Source: Porodaedalea pini (Eukaryota; Basidiomycota; Agaricomycetes; Hymenochaetales; Hymenochaetaceae). From it: a DNA stretch of 12,048 nucleotides. Location: positions 1-12,048 of the forward strand of contig NBAY01000197.1 of NCBI GenBank assembly GCA_002794775.1, in the 5' to 3' direction. The translations under genes and the position numbers were made by a program. Shown here one piece after another: positions 1-12,048 of the stretch (position 1 is the stretch's first letter; each line of letters starts with the position of its first letter). Below the pieces are notes generated by a model. That model did not search any database. It saw nothing but the letters and a program-made list of their open reading frames with translations, and had not been told where the DNA came from.

Positions 1-1120
1 TCAGATGAGCACTCGTCTGGTCTTCATTTGTATCATTTGAGCCATCGAAATCATTTTGAAGGTTTTTCTTGGTCTTGAATAGAGGCTCATCACAGTGGGT
101 GCAGCTCAGATCACAAGCAGAGTCGGCAGGGTAGATTTGACAACATGTAGGGCACATAGGAAGGATGAGAAACGGTCTTTCAGTCCCAATTTGCTGAAAA
201 CCGTCTGTAAGGTAGCAGCCGGTTTGTCTGATTGCAGAAAGAAACCTAAGCGTTGAAAGACAACTCGACGAACAGCAAGGATTATGTTGCAGGCACAATG
301 AGGGAGGTGGAAGCGCAGGTTGAGGTACGATACAAGGAGTAGTATGACTTGCCAGAAAGGCTGAGTGTCACCAGAAGCGAAAGCATCACGTGCAGAAGGA
401 GGAGGCTTGGGTACGTCAAAGCGAAAGGTATAAGAGTCTTTGGGGCATCGTACGTCTTCGTCTTGACCGACTTGAGGTTCTTCAGAAGCAGAATTGCACG
501 TGTCTGCTTCTTGTGGAGGTTGAGTTATATGCGCATTCGGTGAATCTTGAGCTTCGACATCCATGATATTGCCGTAATTGTCCCCGGCATTGAAAAAGAA
601 ATTTTCATATGAGAACTCGCCTTCGTCTTGCTGCACCTCCTGCTGTGCCTCTCCAAATCCTAACCCATCTCCCCTATCCTCCTCTAGCTCAGTCTCCCCA
701 CCTGGAGGCTCGAGATCATTCGAGCTCGCGTGACCGGATGCAGTGTAAAGCTCCTGGAGAATATGATCGTGCTGGCTCTTGAGCAAATGGCGTCAGCGGC
801 TCTTCAACTGAGATGGTGAAGCTTAGCTGGTCTTGCCCTCTGATGTTGACAGCATTCCTTTGTGCGCAGTGGGACCGCCAGGTTGAGTATGGTACAAGCA
901 GGCTTGAGTCTGCCTGGACTTCTTGACACACATCGTACACCCGCAGAATCTATCTTTTCGGCCAGACTGCAGAGAAAAGTCAGTACTAGTGTGAATATAA
1001 AAAGAATCTTCTTAATTACTTACTTTTGGCATCCTCGCATACGTGACGCGATGATCGGGTTCAAGAAGCATCGCGTACACATTGTGTTGCATCGGAGTAG
1101 CTCTTTGGAGCTGGAGGCAT
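1..1120 (-). pseudogene. Tnp2/CACTA-like (Plavaka-type) transposase, broken N-terminal part
   Basis: N-terminal part of a large cut-and-paste transposase, continuing beyond the left edge. On the minus strand an ATG at 1120-1118 opens MPPAPKSYSDATQ; a shift of frame then gives a Cys pair (CTRC). A likely intron (967-1023, GTAAGT...CTGCAG) follows, then a Cys-rich stretch (CGCTMC), and after another shift near 905 the segment VPYSTWRSH. From about 786 to 176 one frame is open: an acidic Glu/Asp/Gln-rich stretch, then a hydrophobic segment (LLVSYLNLRF). A further shift near 172 leads into LPMCPTCCQIYP with two Cys clusters (CPTCC and CDLSCTHC), and this frame stays open to base 1. The Cys/His N-terminus, acidic linker and second Cys cluster resemble the start of basidiomycete Tnp2-type proteins; this is recognition from memory. 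At least three frameshifts make it a relic. The catalytic core is not in the window, so another large transposase family is possible. Confidence 0.55.
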
Positions 1121-1189
1121 GCGCAGCTGCGACAGATCCTGTCAGATCTCAGACTCCACATAGGTCATCTGACACTCGGCCTTGGATAG

Positions 1190-1385
1190 ATAAGCTCAGG
1201 CTTCCTCATCTTATCTACTGATATACTATATCAGGCCGTCTATGCTCGGCTGTTTCCCAGGTAAGCTTCAGGCTTCCTCATCTTATCTACAGATATGCTC
1301 TATTAGGCCGGCTATGCTTGGCTATTCCCAGGTAAGTTCAGAATTTCTATTCTTATCTATTTAACGTCTAATTAACAGATCCTCT
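1190..1385. repeat. 71-bp tandem repeat, about 2.7 copies
   Basis: Unit 1 is 1190-1260 and unit 2 is 1261-1331. Both start TAAGCT(T)CAGGCTTCCTC and end in a (T)TCCCAGG-type block; they differ at only about ten positions. A third copy starts at 1332 (TAAGTTCAG) and degrades by about 1385. The repeat sits 70-265 bases upstream of the ATG of the minus-strand Tnp2-like relic. It may be a subterminal repeat of that element, but no terminal inverted repeat was identified, so its ownership is inferred. Confidence 0.8.
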
Positions 1386-1474
1386 GACCTAATGCATCCA
1401 TATATAGTACTAGGTACTCTTACATCACCTGCTCACATGCTCGTAGACACACTCAACACGTGGTGATTTATTGG

Positions 1475-2245
1475 CATTCTTTCCTGGGTATATTATTTTT
1501 TTGGACGTCTGTAACAGGAAGCTGCTGATCCTCCGGTAAGGTTTTTGTGTCTTTCCAGCTCTTTTGGTACTCAAGCTAAGCTGTCCTGTGGCTGACTTCT
1601 CACACAGGAAGTCTGAGACATGGATCACCTGTCCATTACCCTTCTTCCATAAGGGTTGCTCACCGGCAGTAAGCCACATTTCTCGTTGCAGATCATTTAT
1701 GTGAAAAATTGACTCATCCTGACAGATGAGTATATGCTCCTTCTCACCTTCTCCCAAGGTGAGCTGGAGTGGCTCCAGAGTTTTTTTGTTGTACTGGCAC
1801 ATGTATCTGTAGAATACAAGATAATAAATTAGTTTGTTATCAAATTAGTAATGAATAAATTTACTTCTCATATTTTTTCAGTTCAGACAAGAATTTATTT
1901 TGACTTTCAACAACATCTGGCCTCTCATGTCCATCCACATAAACCCCTTTCTTGGATCGACTAAGTGTATAGCTGAGCTTGCGAAGCCAATGATGAACTG
2001 TAGGCAGTGTTATTTTTGTACTCAAATGCTTTGGAACTTTGTTTTGACTCAGTTTCAAAAGAATCTCTTCGGTGATATGCTTCCGAAGCTTCTTGGGTTT
2101 GACTTTGCCGATCCCCTGAGAAGCCAGATAGACTTTGATCTCCTGCAAAACGGCTTCATTGTCCAGCCAAGATACATGCCATCCCTGTTTACCACGTTAC
2201 GATTACTGAGTTTACGAAGTATCTTAATATACAAACGCAACCCCC
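1475..2245 (-). pseudogene. Tc1/mariner-type DDE transposase, central fragment
   Basis: Middle part of a DNA transposase. Reading the minus strand from about 2245: a basic start (ILRKLSNR), a one-base shift near 2206, then RGKQGWHVSWLDNEAVLQEI, a helix-turn-helix-like region (LPTVHHWLRKLSY), and the signature YVDGHERPDVVES. An intron at 1807-1864 (GTAAAT...CTACAG, 58 bp) joins KYE to KYMCQYN in frame. The second exon carries ILICQDESIFHINDLQREMW, where the Asp of QDES is in the position of the first catalytic Asp of DDE_3/Tc1-type enzymes, then GNGQVIHVSDFL and KKIIYPGKNANK. Family similarity is lost right after this, before the second Asp and the final Glu. The N-terminal region is also missing from 2245 upward. 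The truncated protein lacks two catalytic residues and cannot transpose. Family membership is by motif recognition; the exact superfamily is less sure. Confidence 0.75.
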
Positions 2246-2329
2246 TACTTTCGACACAGCCACATGCTGACTAAATTCGGACTTTCAATGTTTTTGATGC
2301 TTCTTTTTTCCTTCTTTAGTTGTCACCCA

Positions 2330-2720
2330 CATGCTCCTGCTCCGGCCAGCTCCGAAAAAATTTGATGGCTCAAAGTGGCAACATTGCAGATCATCACATG
2401 ATGTCTGCACATGGCACACATCCATGAGCAGACCGCTCTGTAGGCTCAATCAACTCATTTCCCATATGAAAAAAATTGCAAAAAATATGAAAAAAATCAC
2501 AAAAATCAGGGAATTTTTTTTAATCAAATCATGCTCTTCTCTCAAACATTTGATGGCTAAAAGTGGTAATTCCAAAGCAGCAGCATGCAAATCATCTACA
2601 ATCAATTTTATACTTTGAGCTCAAATGACTCATTCCTCATATGAAAAAGTTAGGAAAAATGCTGAAAAAAATAAGTCAATTAGAAAAATATTCTGCTATC
2701 TTCTCCATGTGTATTATAAA
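2330..2720. repeat. Diverged tandem duplication, about 190-bp unit, A-rich
   Basis: Two imperfect copies lie at about 2330-2528 and 2529-2720. Shared landmarks in the same order are CATGCTC (2330 and 2529), TTTGATGGCT (2361 and 2549), AAAGTGG (2372 and 2560), and CTCATT(T/C)C(C/T)CATATGAAAA (2454 and 2629). The spacing between matching landmarks falls from 199 to 175 because of small indels. Both copies end in runs of ATGAAAAAA type. Short open frames here are low-complexity and look spurious. Probably a transposon subterminal or noncoding remnant. Confidence 0.65.
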
Positions 2721-3520
2721 ATTAATTTCAGTAGAAAATCAACCAATTGGAGTCCATTGAGAATTACTCTCACAATATGTAAATCACTGACCTGGCTCAT
2801 GCCAGAGTATACATAGCACAACTCAATATAAGTGCATATAAGCTTTGGATGAGTTGGGAAGTAAAGGGAATGTGAAAAGGGCATGAACTGAAAAATAATG
2901 TGTCAGACTCCAAAGGTCTGGAGGCTCCCACTGAGTCTCAGACTTAGACTCCTCATAATTGTAGTACAGCTACATGGTTGTGTTTCAGAGTTTGTGTCTT
3001 GGAATGTCAGACACTCAATACATCAGAGTCAAGTCATGATGTATAGGAAGTCAGCAACATGTTAGAAGTAGTGAGAATACTCTGGCAGGCCTACACCTAT
3101 AGCCTTTTATGAATATAATATAAGGTGTCCTAACATACTATCTATATTGCATAAAGAATATCCTTTCTATTTTAAATGAAGACATGAGAAGCAGGTATTA
3201 TGCACTATGTCTCTCCATTGAAGGAGACTTATTCTATCTTCAAGTTCTCAGCAACCAATATTGTACTTAGTGAGGTTTTGTTGTAAACAAAATGTCATAC
3301 AATAAAATTTCAGATTGCTTTCAAGCATGTGTATGTGAGATATATAGTTTTGCAATTGAAGAATCATGTGAACTAAGATGAAGAATTGTCCTAAGAGCTT
3401 AGACTGATGGCCAGCAAGGAACCTTGAATAGGTATAGCTTTTAGAGTGAGAAATTGCATTAATTAAATCTGAAGAAACAAAAAAACTCAGATTAAGCAAT
3501 GCCTAAAAAACTCGGATTGA
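2721..3520. other. Gene-free AT-rich stretch
   Basis: About 800 bases with no convincing coding region on either strand. A minus-strand frame at 3248-3499 is open but shows no recognisable motif and looks like chance in AT-rich DNA. GATGGCCAGC is present twice (3406-3415 and 3518-3527), and AAAAACTC(A/G)GATT twice (3481 and 3507), which suggests a small local duplication next to the palindrome that follows. No RNA gene was seen. Confidence 0.5.
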
Positions 3521-3523
3521 TGG

Positions 3524-3563
3524 CCAGCGGAGTTCCCGGCGAAGCCGGGAACTCCAGGGCTGG
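3524..3563. repeat. Perfect 12-bp palindrome with 3-base loop, extended stem
   Basis: GGAGTTCCCGGC (3529-3540), loop GAA (3541-3543), and GCCGGGAACTCC (3544-3555) form a perfect GC-rich stem. It extends outward as CCAGC (3524-3528) pairing with GCTGG (3559-3563) across a three-base bulge. The stem stands out in strongly AT-rich surroundings. It could be a transposon end structure, a cruciform, or a transcription stop. No Helitron-type CTRR end follows it on either strand at the usual distance. Confidence 0.85.
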
Positions 3564-3889
3564 TTGTCTTTTGTTGTGGGCAAAGATAAAGTCCCCAATT
3601 TGGGTTTTTGTCAGCTTTTATAAGCTGATGGCATACCATATATGTTAATTTTGGACCCCTTTTCTGCTAAATTCGGGCTGTGGCTATGAAGGGTTCACTG
3701 CTTTTGTGGCTGTACAGTGCTCACTTTCTTCATTGGCATATTTAATTTTATTCAACCATCAAAATCTCACCCTTGAACCATGTAAAAAAACTTCAGACAA
3801 TTCTCTATCTGTCTATGTATTTTTTGTAAAATAAAGTGACCTGGTTGAATTAAAAATCGGTCGAAAGCAGAGTTGACGACAGTGCCAAC
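3564..3889. other. Noncoding spacer with a second hairpin
   Basis: No coding signal was seen. It holds a perfect 7-bp stem with a 4-base loop (TCAGCTT at 3611-3617, AAGCTGA at 3622-3628) and a near-palindrome CCCAATTTGGG at 3593-3603. Together with the larger palindrome just upstream these make three adjacent foldback structures. The left end of the host-gene block falls at or shortly before 3890, but the exact breakpoint cannot be fixed from the sequence alone. Confidence 0.5.
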
Positions 3890-4965
3890 ATGATCCCCAC
3901 CCTTGCCGAGTCTGTTTTTGCTGCAGCAAAGACACTCGCTTCACTCCCCTATGTGATCCTCAGCGGAGGCACACCTGAGCTGACTTGTCTCCTTCACCTT
4001 TCTCTTGGGATTTCTCTGCTTTTTTCTTTATCACACTACATCACTGCTTGTCTTGGTAGCCGTCCCGTCACAGCTGCCTGCCTGCCCACCTGCACTGCTC
4101 GAGGCAACGAAGAGGTCGACAACAGCATGGCAAGAGGACCTCCAATCGCTCTTTCATCGCGCGAAGGATTGCTTCCCAGACGACGTCTGGGATCTAATGG
4201 ATGAGGACGCGATGGACAAAGGCCGCAACGCGGACTCGGAGGTTCGGGGACATAAACGTGAGCACAAGCGCAGAACCTACCACCTGTCCTTGAGACTAAC
4301 AAATGCTAGCTATCTTTATGCTCGTGCACTACTCAGTCCCCAGGCGCACTATTTCTCGTTCCGCCCGACACCTATCGCGTCCCCTTCCTTTCGCTGCCTC
4401 TCCGACATCGTCTTTTCCAATGCCGACAACATCTGCACACTCTCTCAACCTTGGCGTTGAGTTCCCCTACCGCCTCGATGTGCTCCACTTCACCTTCCCA
4501 ATTCTGGCCTATCTCCCCTGCGCCCTCTGTAATCGGCTCCTTCACGCGCATATCTCTCAACCATAATCCCGCGTTATTCGCCAACGAGTTCGAGTATCTC
4601 TATACAGGAAAGGGATTTGGGGATGTGTTTGAGTTTTTGTTCGATGCGAATGAGGAGGGCCGGGAAGGCGACGCCAATGTGGAAGAGGCACGCGTCGACA
4701 AGCTTCGGAAGGACCTTGTCTTCATGTGGAGGTCTCGTCTGTATTCTGACGTTCGCATTGAACTACACAGCGATATGCCAACAATAGGTGCTCCTTCCAA
4801 TGAAGAAGAGACGACCGCCGTCTTCTGCTCGCATCGATTTGTTCTTGTAACGCGTGCGCCATATCTCTACGATCAACTCATCACCTATGGTCTCAAGAAT
4901 ACCCCTGCCCGGCGAGCTCACGACCCTTCGCCTTCCCTTGCCTCCCACGAGTGCGAGCGGCATAC
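3890..4965 (+). pseudogene. Tandem BTB/POZ-domain protein gene, broken 5' fragment
   Basis: Fragment of a fungal protein with two BTB (protein-interaction) domains. ATG at 3890 opens TLAESVFAAAKTLASLPY; the frame then changes near 4015-4030. The next frame gives TAWQEDLQSLFHRAKDCFPD, DVWDL and EVRGHK. A likely intron at 4258-4309 (GTGAGC, GACTAAC branch, TAG) separates this from the continuation LYARALLSPQAHYFSF, which needs another one-base shift. The end of the first BTB domain is LFANEFEYLYTGKGF (about 4578-4622, third frame). The second BTB domain starts with WRSRLYSDVRIEL (4729-4767) and CSHRFVLVTRAPYLYDQL (4828-4881), then breaks off near 4900. The order 'HK...YAR', 'EYLYTG', 'YSDV', 'HRFVLV' matches tandem-BTB proteins of basidiomycetes as I remember them. 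The frame changes at several places, so it is a relic. Family assignment is by motifs only. Confidence 0.65.
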
Positions 4966-5717
4966 CACGCGAGACCCGTGAACAGCGTCAGCAACGACGG
5001 CAGCAGCAATGAGAATAGCGTCGGCGCAAGCAGGCCCAAGAACTCGTCAGACTGCTCGCTATCGAACGATCCCTTGCGAACGCCGAGGTGAGTCATCCAT
5101 CATCTTTGTTATTGGCTGACTGATCTGAGGGCCTTTCAGGAAGAACAAAGCGTTGCCACATTGGATGCTGAGACGTTCGTTTCAACTGACACGTCTACGA
5201 ATGCGACGCCGTCTGGCTCAGGTACCCCAACAAGTACGGTCATTGTACCAGGGCACGACAGATCTAGCGTAGCACGGTCGTGGCGTGCCGAGTTTGGGAC
5301 ACACAGCCGAATGCACGCGAGCAGGCAACTGTGGTGCGTCGATGGCGCGCTCTCTAACAATTCGCGCCCGGATGGTGGCAGAAGCGGCAACGCCCTCGAC
5401 ATCAACTTCGAGGCCTGACACAGAGACGGAGGATGATGGCGAGCCGGATGCGGATGGTGATGTCGAGATGGAGACGACGACATCGCACGACCAGGACATG
5501 GACGAAGACTTGCCCCCGCCTCCTTCACTTCCCCATGGACGTCGGACCGTCAGAATCGTTGCAGACTCTCCCTGACCAGCGGCGACCGGGTGCAGCCGAT
5601 GTAGGTGTCGCGGGTACGTCTGATGCGCTCGATGTCGATTTGGATGCACATATCATTATCAACACGAATGCAGCGGACGATGACATCGCAGATGGTATTG
5701 TTGCACTCGATCAAAAC
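4966..5717 (+). pseudogene. Unrecognised gene piece: basic coiled coil then acidic linker
   Basis: I do not recognise this protein. In one frame it reads PRETREQRQQRRQQQ (about 4968-5011), is hit by TGA at 5012-5014 and TAG at 5018-5020, then RRRKQAQELVRLLAIERSL (about 5021-5077). A likely intron (5088-5139, GTGAGT...TTTCAG, 52 bp) joins LANAE to EEQSVATLDAETF in phase, which supports real former coding sequence. A Ser/Thr-rich stretch (5182-5250) follows; coding then seems to pass to another frame with a strongly acidic stretch (TETEDDGEPDADGDVEMET, about 5419-5475) and DMDEDLPPPPSLPHGRR. A further open frame (about 5590-5717) leads without stops into the PRP8 N-terminus. The coiled-coil part might belong to the BTB gene or be a separate captured piece; the jump near 4905-4966 from BTB to coiled coil favours a join. 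Confidence 0.45.
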
Positions 5718-9439
<3,722 letters not shown>

Positions 9440-9441
9440 CC

Positions 9442-10446
9442 GTTGAAGGGAAGTGAATCCCGTTTGGCTTCAGGCATCGCACACTACCTCACTTTACGAA
9501 GGATGACTTCAGCCCAGAGGCGCGCGGTTTCGTTGAGAACTCGTGTCTTCGTGGATTAACTCCTCAAGAGTTTTTCTTCCACGCTATGGCTGGTCGCGAA
9601 GGTCTGATCGATACCGCTGTCAAGACGGGCGAGACTGGTTACATTCAGCGTCGACTTGTAAAGGCACTCGAAGACGTGGCTGTCTGCTACGACGGGACTG
9701 TACGAAACTCACTGGGTGACCTGATTCAATTCGTGTATGGCGAGGATGGTATGGACGGTGCTTTTATTGAACGGCAAATGATCAAAACGTTTGGTATCAA
9801 TGATCGCGAGTTCGAACATTGCTATCGGGTCGACGTCACTGACCCGAAGGGTGGATTCCTTCCTGGTGTTTTGCAAGTCGGTATCGATGACTCATCCCTC
9901 GAGCTCCAGCAAAAATTCGATGAGGAATATGGCCGTCTTCATGAGGATCGTAAATTGCTCCGTGAATTCATTTTCCCGGGCCGTGACAATTCCGCTGCCC
10001 ACTATCTTCCTGTCAACCTGAACCGAATCGTGCAGAACACAATACAGATTTTCCATATCGACCGCAGAAGACCGAGCGATCTGGAGCCGGTTTTACATCA
10101 TTGGGCATGTGCAGCAGCTGGCAGACCGCCTCATCGTTGTGCGCGGCGATGATCTTTTAATAAAGGAGGCTGCCGAGAACGCTTCTGTTGCATTCCGCAT
10201 GCACCTTCGAGCGACTTTTGCCGCGCGTCCAGTCCTAGAGGAGTTCCATCTCAACAGAGAAGCATTTGACTGGGTCTTGGGCGAGGTGGAGACAAAGTTC
10301 AATCAGTCGGTCACTCATCCGGGCGAGATGTGCGGCACACTCGCTGCCCAGTCGATTGGTGAGCCGGCGATGCAGATGACACTAAATACCTCCATTACGC
10401 TGGTGTTTCGAGTAAAAAACGTCACGCTCGGTGTGCCGCGTCTTAA
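9442..10446 (+). pseudogene. RPB1: RNA polymerase II largest subunit, internal fragment
   Basis: Internal piece of the catalytic subunit of RNA polymerase II. It opens with VEGK (from GTT at 9442), a TGA (9454-9456) where Arg is expected (CGA to TGA), then [20 protein letters not shown]. The bridge helix region is [20 protein letters not shown]; further blocks are [39 protein letters not shown], and after an extra T near 10092, [10 protein letters not shown] and [20 protein letters not shown]. The trigger-loop region is [20 protein letters not shown] followed by LNT; there a missing T near 10391 and an extra A in 10414-10419 put about nine residues out of frame before [12 protein letters not shown]1 similarity stops after PRLK at about 10446. 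The piece covers roughly residues 770-1100 of the yeast protein (estimate), with no start, N-terminal clamp, active-site Asp loop or CTD. No intron is seen in it. It is a relic and cannot act as a polymerase. Confidence 0.95.
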
Positions 10447-10828
10447 GGCCCTGTTCGGCAACTTTTTTTAACGGTGTGATAACGCCCTTGTGATAGTGTA
10501 GCTAACAACCGGAGTTTGCCGTTGCGGGGCTAATTCAAGGCTACGTAGTTTAGCTATTTTGTCACAGAATGTCACAGACATTACATAGTCATGGGACTAT
10601 GGTGCGTAAAGGCACCTCGTGGCAACTCTGCCCAGGCCGTAATTTTTAGAATTTTTAAGTACCAATTGAAATCTATCATGAAAGTGGCCAAAAGCTGCAA
10701 TTTCTCGCATTTTTTGGAAAAAACCCAAGAAATGTTTCAAATTTTTTGAGAAAAAAAAATATGAATAAATTCAGGAAAAAATTCCCACATGCTCGGCATG
10801 GTTTTTTTCACCATTCGGTGCACACCAC
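10447..10828. other. Noncoding spacer with hairpins and A-rich tracts
   Basis: No coding region was seen after RPB1 similarity ends. Structures: an inverted repeat TAGCTAA (10499-10505) with TTAGCTA (10550-10556); TGTCACAGA repeated at 10560-10568 and 10569-10577; a perfect 7-bp stem CATAGTC (10584-10590) and GACTATG (10595-10601) with a 4-base loop. From about 10640 the sequence becomes A/T-run rich, resembling the A-rich repeat near 2460-2530. The end of the right-hand transposon should lie in this interval, but no terminal repeat could be identified. Confidence 0.5.
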
Positions 10829-12048
10829 ATGAAAAAAAAAAAACATGCCACGCAGGCACACAAAGGGCAGAATTGCCTTGAGAAAAGGAAAGCCAGGGAA
10901 ACAGGCTTTGCCCCGCTCACGGAAGCCCACAAGGAACCCGAAGAAGACGGTGCTTATGAAGCAGATGACATGGATGGAGGTTACAAGAGTGAGGCAGAGA
11001 TTCTGAAGGATACTATGCAGGGTCTAAACGAGTGTTTGGGAAAAAAGGAAGTCAATCACCCAGCCGTGCGTCAAATCAAAGAATTCTATAAAATAATATA
11101 TTAATTTGAAATACTGAAACAGAAGAAGAGAAGGACCGAGTTGAGATCCTTTTACACAGGAGAGTCACGGACTACGAAGTGGAGAATGAAGAAACAGGCA
11201 GAGCAGACAGCAGAAAAGGCAAAGCAATACAAGAGAATTGATTTTTTTTTCCCAAGAAAGTGAGAATAATCAAACATATATTCAAATGTGATATTCTAAT
11301 CTACATATCAGGAGAAGGCCATCATGCAGAATTCAGAATGGCTTCCAGAGTTAACATTCACCCTTGATCTTCCCATGCATGAGTGGGAAGCAGAGGTGGA
11401 GGATTACTTTTCTGAAGTCTATGAGATAATGGAAGAAGCGGCAGAGAAGTTTCAGGAAGATTGGGTAAGTGTGGGTATATTGAGAGAAGACAAGAAGCAC
11501 TAACAAAACCTAAGCTTGATCCAGATGAATTTCACGGAGAGGTGGAAATCCCTGAACCAGAGGGTCTCGCACAGAGGAATGACAGCAATGTGAGAATGCA
11601 AGGCCTAGAGGTCAACTGTCAGACAAGTATGCAGAGTGAGAGCCAGAGCACAGGACTGGAGAGCATGCCAGAATTGGAATCAGAGGTGGAGAACCAGAAG
11701 ACTAGACCCAAACCGATGGCTACTGAAAAAGCGGTGAACTGAGCCAGGCATGGAACAGGTTGTGCTTCTCAATGATGAAGAAGCAGAAGAAGAAACTGAT
11801 ATATTGGAAATTGTCAAGAAGAACATCTCGGAGTTAAAGCACTTATGTGCAACTGGGGCTGTGATGTGGAGTCTGATGCATCTTACCACAATTGCCAAGT
11901 ATGTGAAGCTTCAGGCAGAATACAAGAAGCACCCAAAATGTACAAGGCCCTGGCTAAGTGCCAGTCTGAAGGTCGCTGCTCAGATGGGAAAGGGTCCTTA
12001 CTTTGCGTGTAAGGTCCATTACCACATGAATTATCTCACTACCCACAA
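10829..12048 (+). pseudogene. DDE transposase N-terminal part, partial at right edge
   Basis: Looks like the N-terminal part of the same transposase family as the fragment at 1475-2245. ATG at 10829 opens a basic stretch (MKKKKHATQAHKGQNCLEKR) and an acidic linker, is stopped by TAA at 11102-11104, and continues in the same frame as KRRTELRSFYTGESR and RIDFFFPRK to 11257. A likely intron (about 11260-11310, GTGAGA...TATCAG) leads to NSEWLPELTFTLDLPMHEWE and an acidic helix ending FQEDW. A second likely intron is 11465-11524 (GTAAGT, CACTAAC branch, CCAG). The region 11525-11749 could be read in more than one frame. From ATG 11750 one frame is open to the edge (99 codons): LNDEEAEEETDILEI, then SLKVAAQMGKGPYFACKVHY and HMNYLTTH, which is where the left fragment's sequence would begin. 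Damage beyond the one stop is uncertain; catalytic residues lie outside the window. Confidence 0.6.

Larger units (their letters stand above)
2258..3685. repeat. Paired short repeats bracketing a gene-free segment
   Basis: The 10-mer CTAAATTCGG occurs directly at 2271-2280 and 3667-3676. Outside these copies are AGCCACA (2258-2264) on the left and its reverse complement TGTGGCT (3679-3685) on the right. The arrangement (inverted repeat outside, direct repeat inside) encloses a 1.4-kb AT-rich segment without genes and starts where the left DDE transposase loses its reading frame. It could mark the ends of a small non-autonomous insertion. The repeats are short, so chance is not excluded. Confidence 0.3.

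Noticed and set aside
2331..2816. Two plus-strand short open frames
   Set aside because: They lie in the A-rich tandem duplication, consist largely of Lys/Ile/Ser runs, and one spans both repeat units.
3248..3499. Small minus-strand gene of 83 codons
   Set aside because: AT-rich, no recognisable motif and no supporting introns or conserved blocks; likely chance.
3529..3563. Helitron 3' end (hairpin plus CTRR)
   Set aside because: The hairpin is there, but no CTRR-T lies about 10-12 bases beyond it on either strand.
10109..10471. Separate small gene of 120 codons
   Set aside because: It is the continuation of the RPB1 fragment after an extra T near 10092, not an independent gene.

Overview
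The window looks like a transposon-rich, gene-poor stretch of a filamentous fungus, most likely a mushroom-forming basidiomycete. This rests on the transposase types, the short introns (about 50-70 bp, GT...AG, CTAAC/CTGAC-like branch sites), and the basidiomycete-like flavour of the recognised PRP8, RPB1 and tandem-BTB sequences. The assignment is from recognition alone; no search was run. No intact host gene was found.

Layout. Positions 1-1120 (minus) hold the broken start of a Tnp2/CACTA-like transposase that runs off the left edge. About 2.7 copies of a 71-bp tandem repeat lie upstream of it (1190-1385). Positions 1475-2245 (minus) hold the middle of a different, Tc1/mariner-type DDE transposase, cut off after the first catalytic Asp. 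Positions 2246-3889 have no convincing gene but contain a diverged ~190-bp tandem repeat, a strong palindrome and several hairpins. Positions 3890-10446 (plus) are a continuous block of host-gene pieces, all on the same strand: the 5' part of a tandem-BTB gene, an unrecognised coiled-coil/acidic piece, the N-terminal half of the splicing factor PRP8, and the bridge-helix-to-trigger-loop part of RPB1, the largest RNA polymerase II subunit. Positions 10447-10828 are noncoding with hairpins and A-rich tracts. Positions 10829-12048 (plus) hold the N-terminal part of a DDE transposase that appears to belong to the same family as the left one.

The main result is the mosaic block. PRP8 stops at about half its length and is followed within a few bases by an internal piece of RPB1, in another frame. 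The pieces keep spliceosomal introns, so they were copied as DNA and not from mRNA. All carry frameshifts or stops, and many substitutions look like CpG transitions. The simplest reading is capture (transduplication) of several host genes by a DNA transposon or Helitron-like element, followed by decay. Segmental duplication with deletions, or misassembly at 9440, are the alternatives. The genes do not form a pathway here; what links them is shared orientation and shared decay between transposon remnants.
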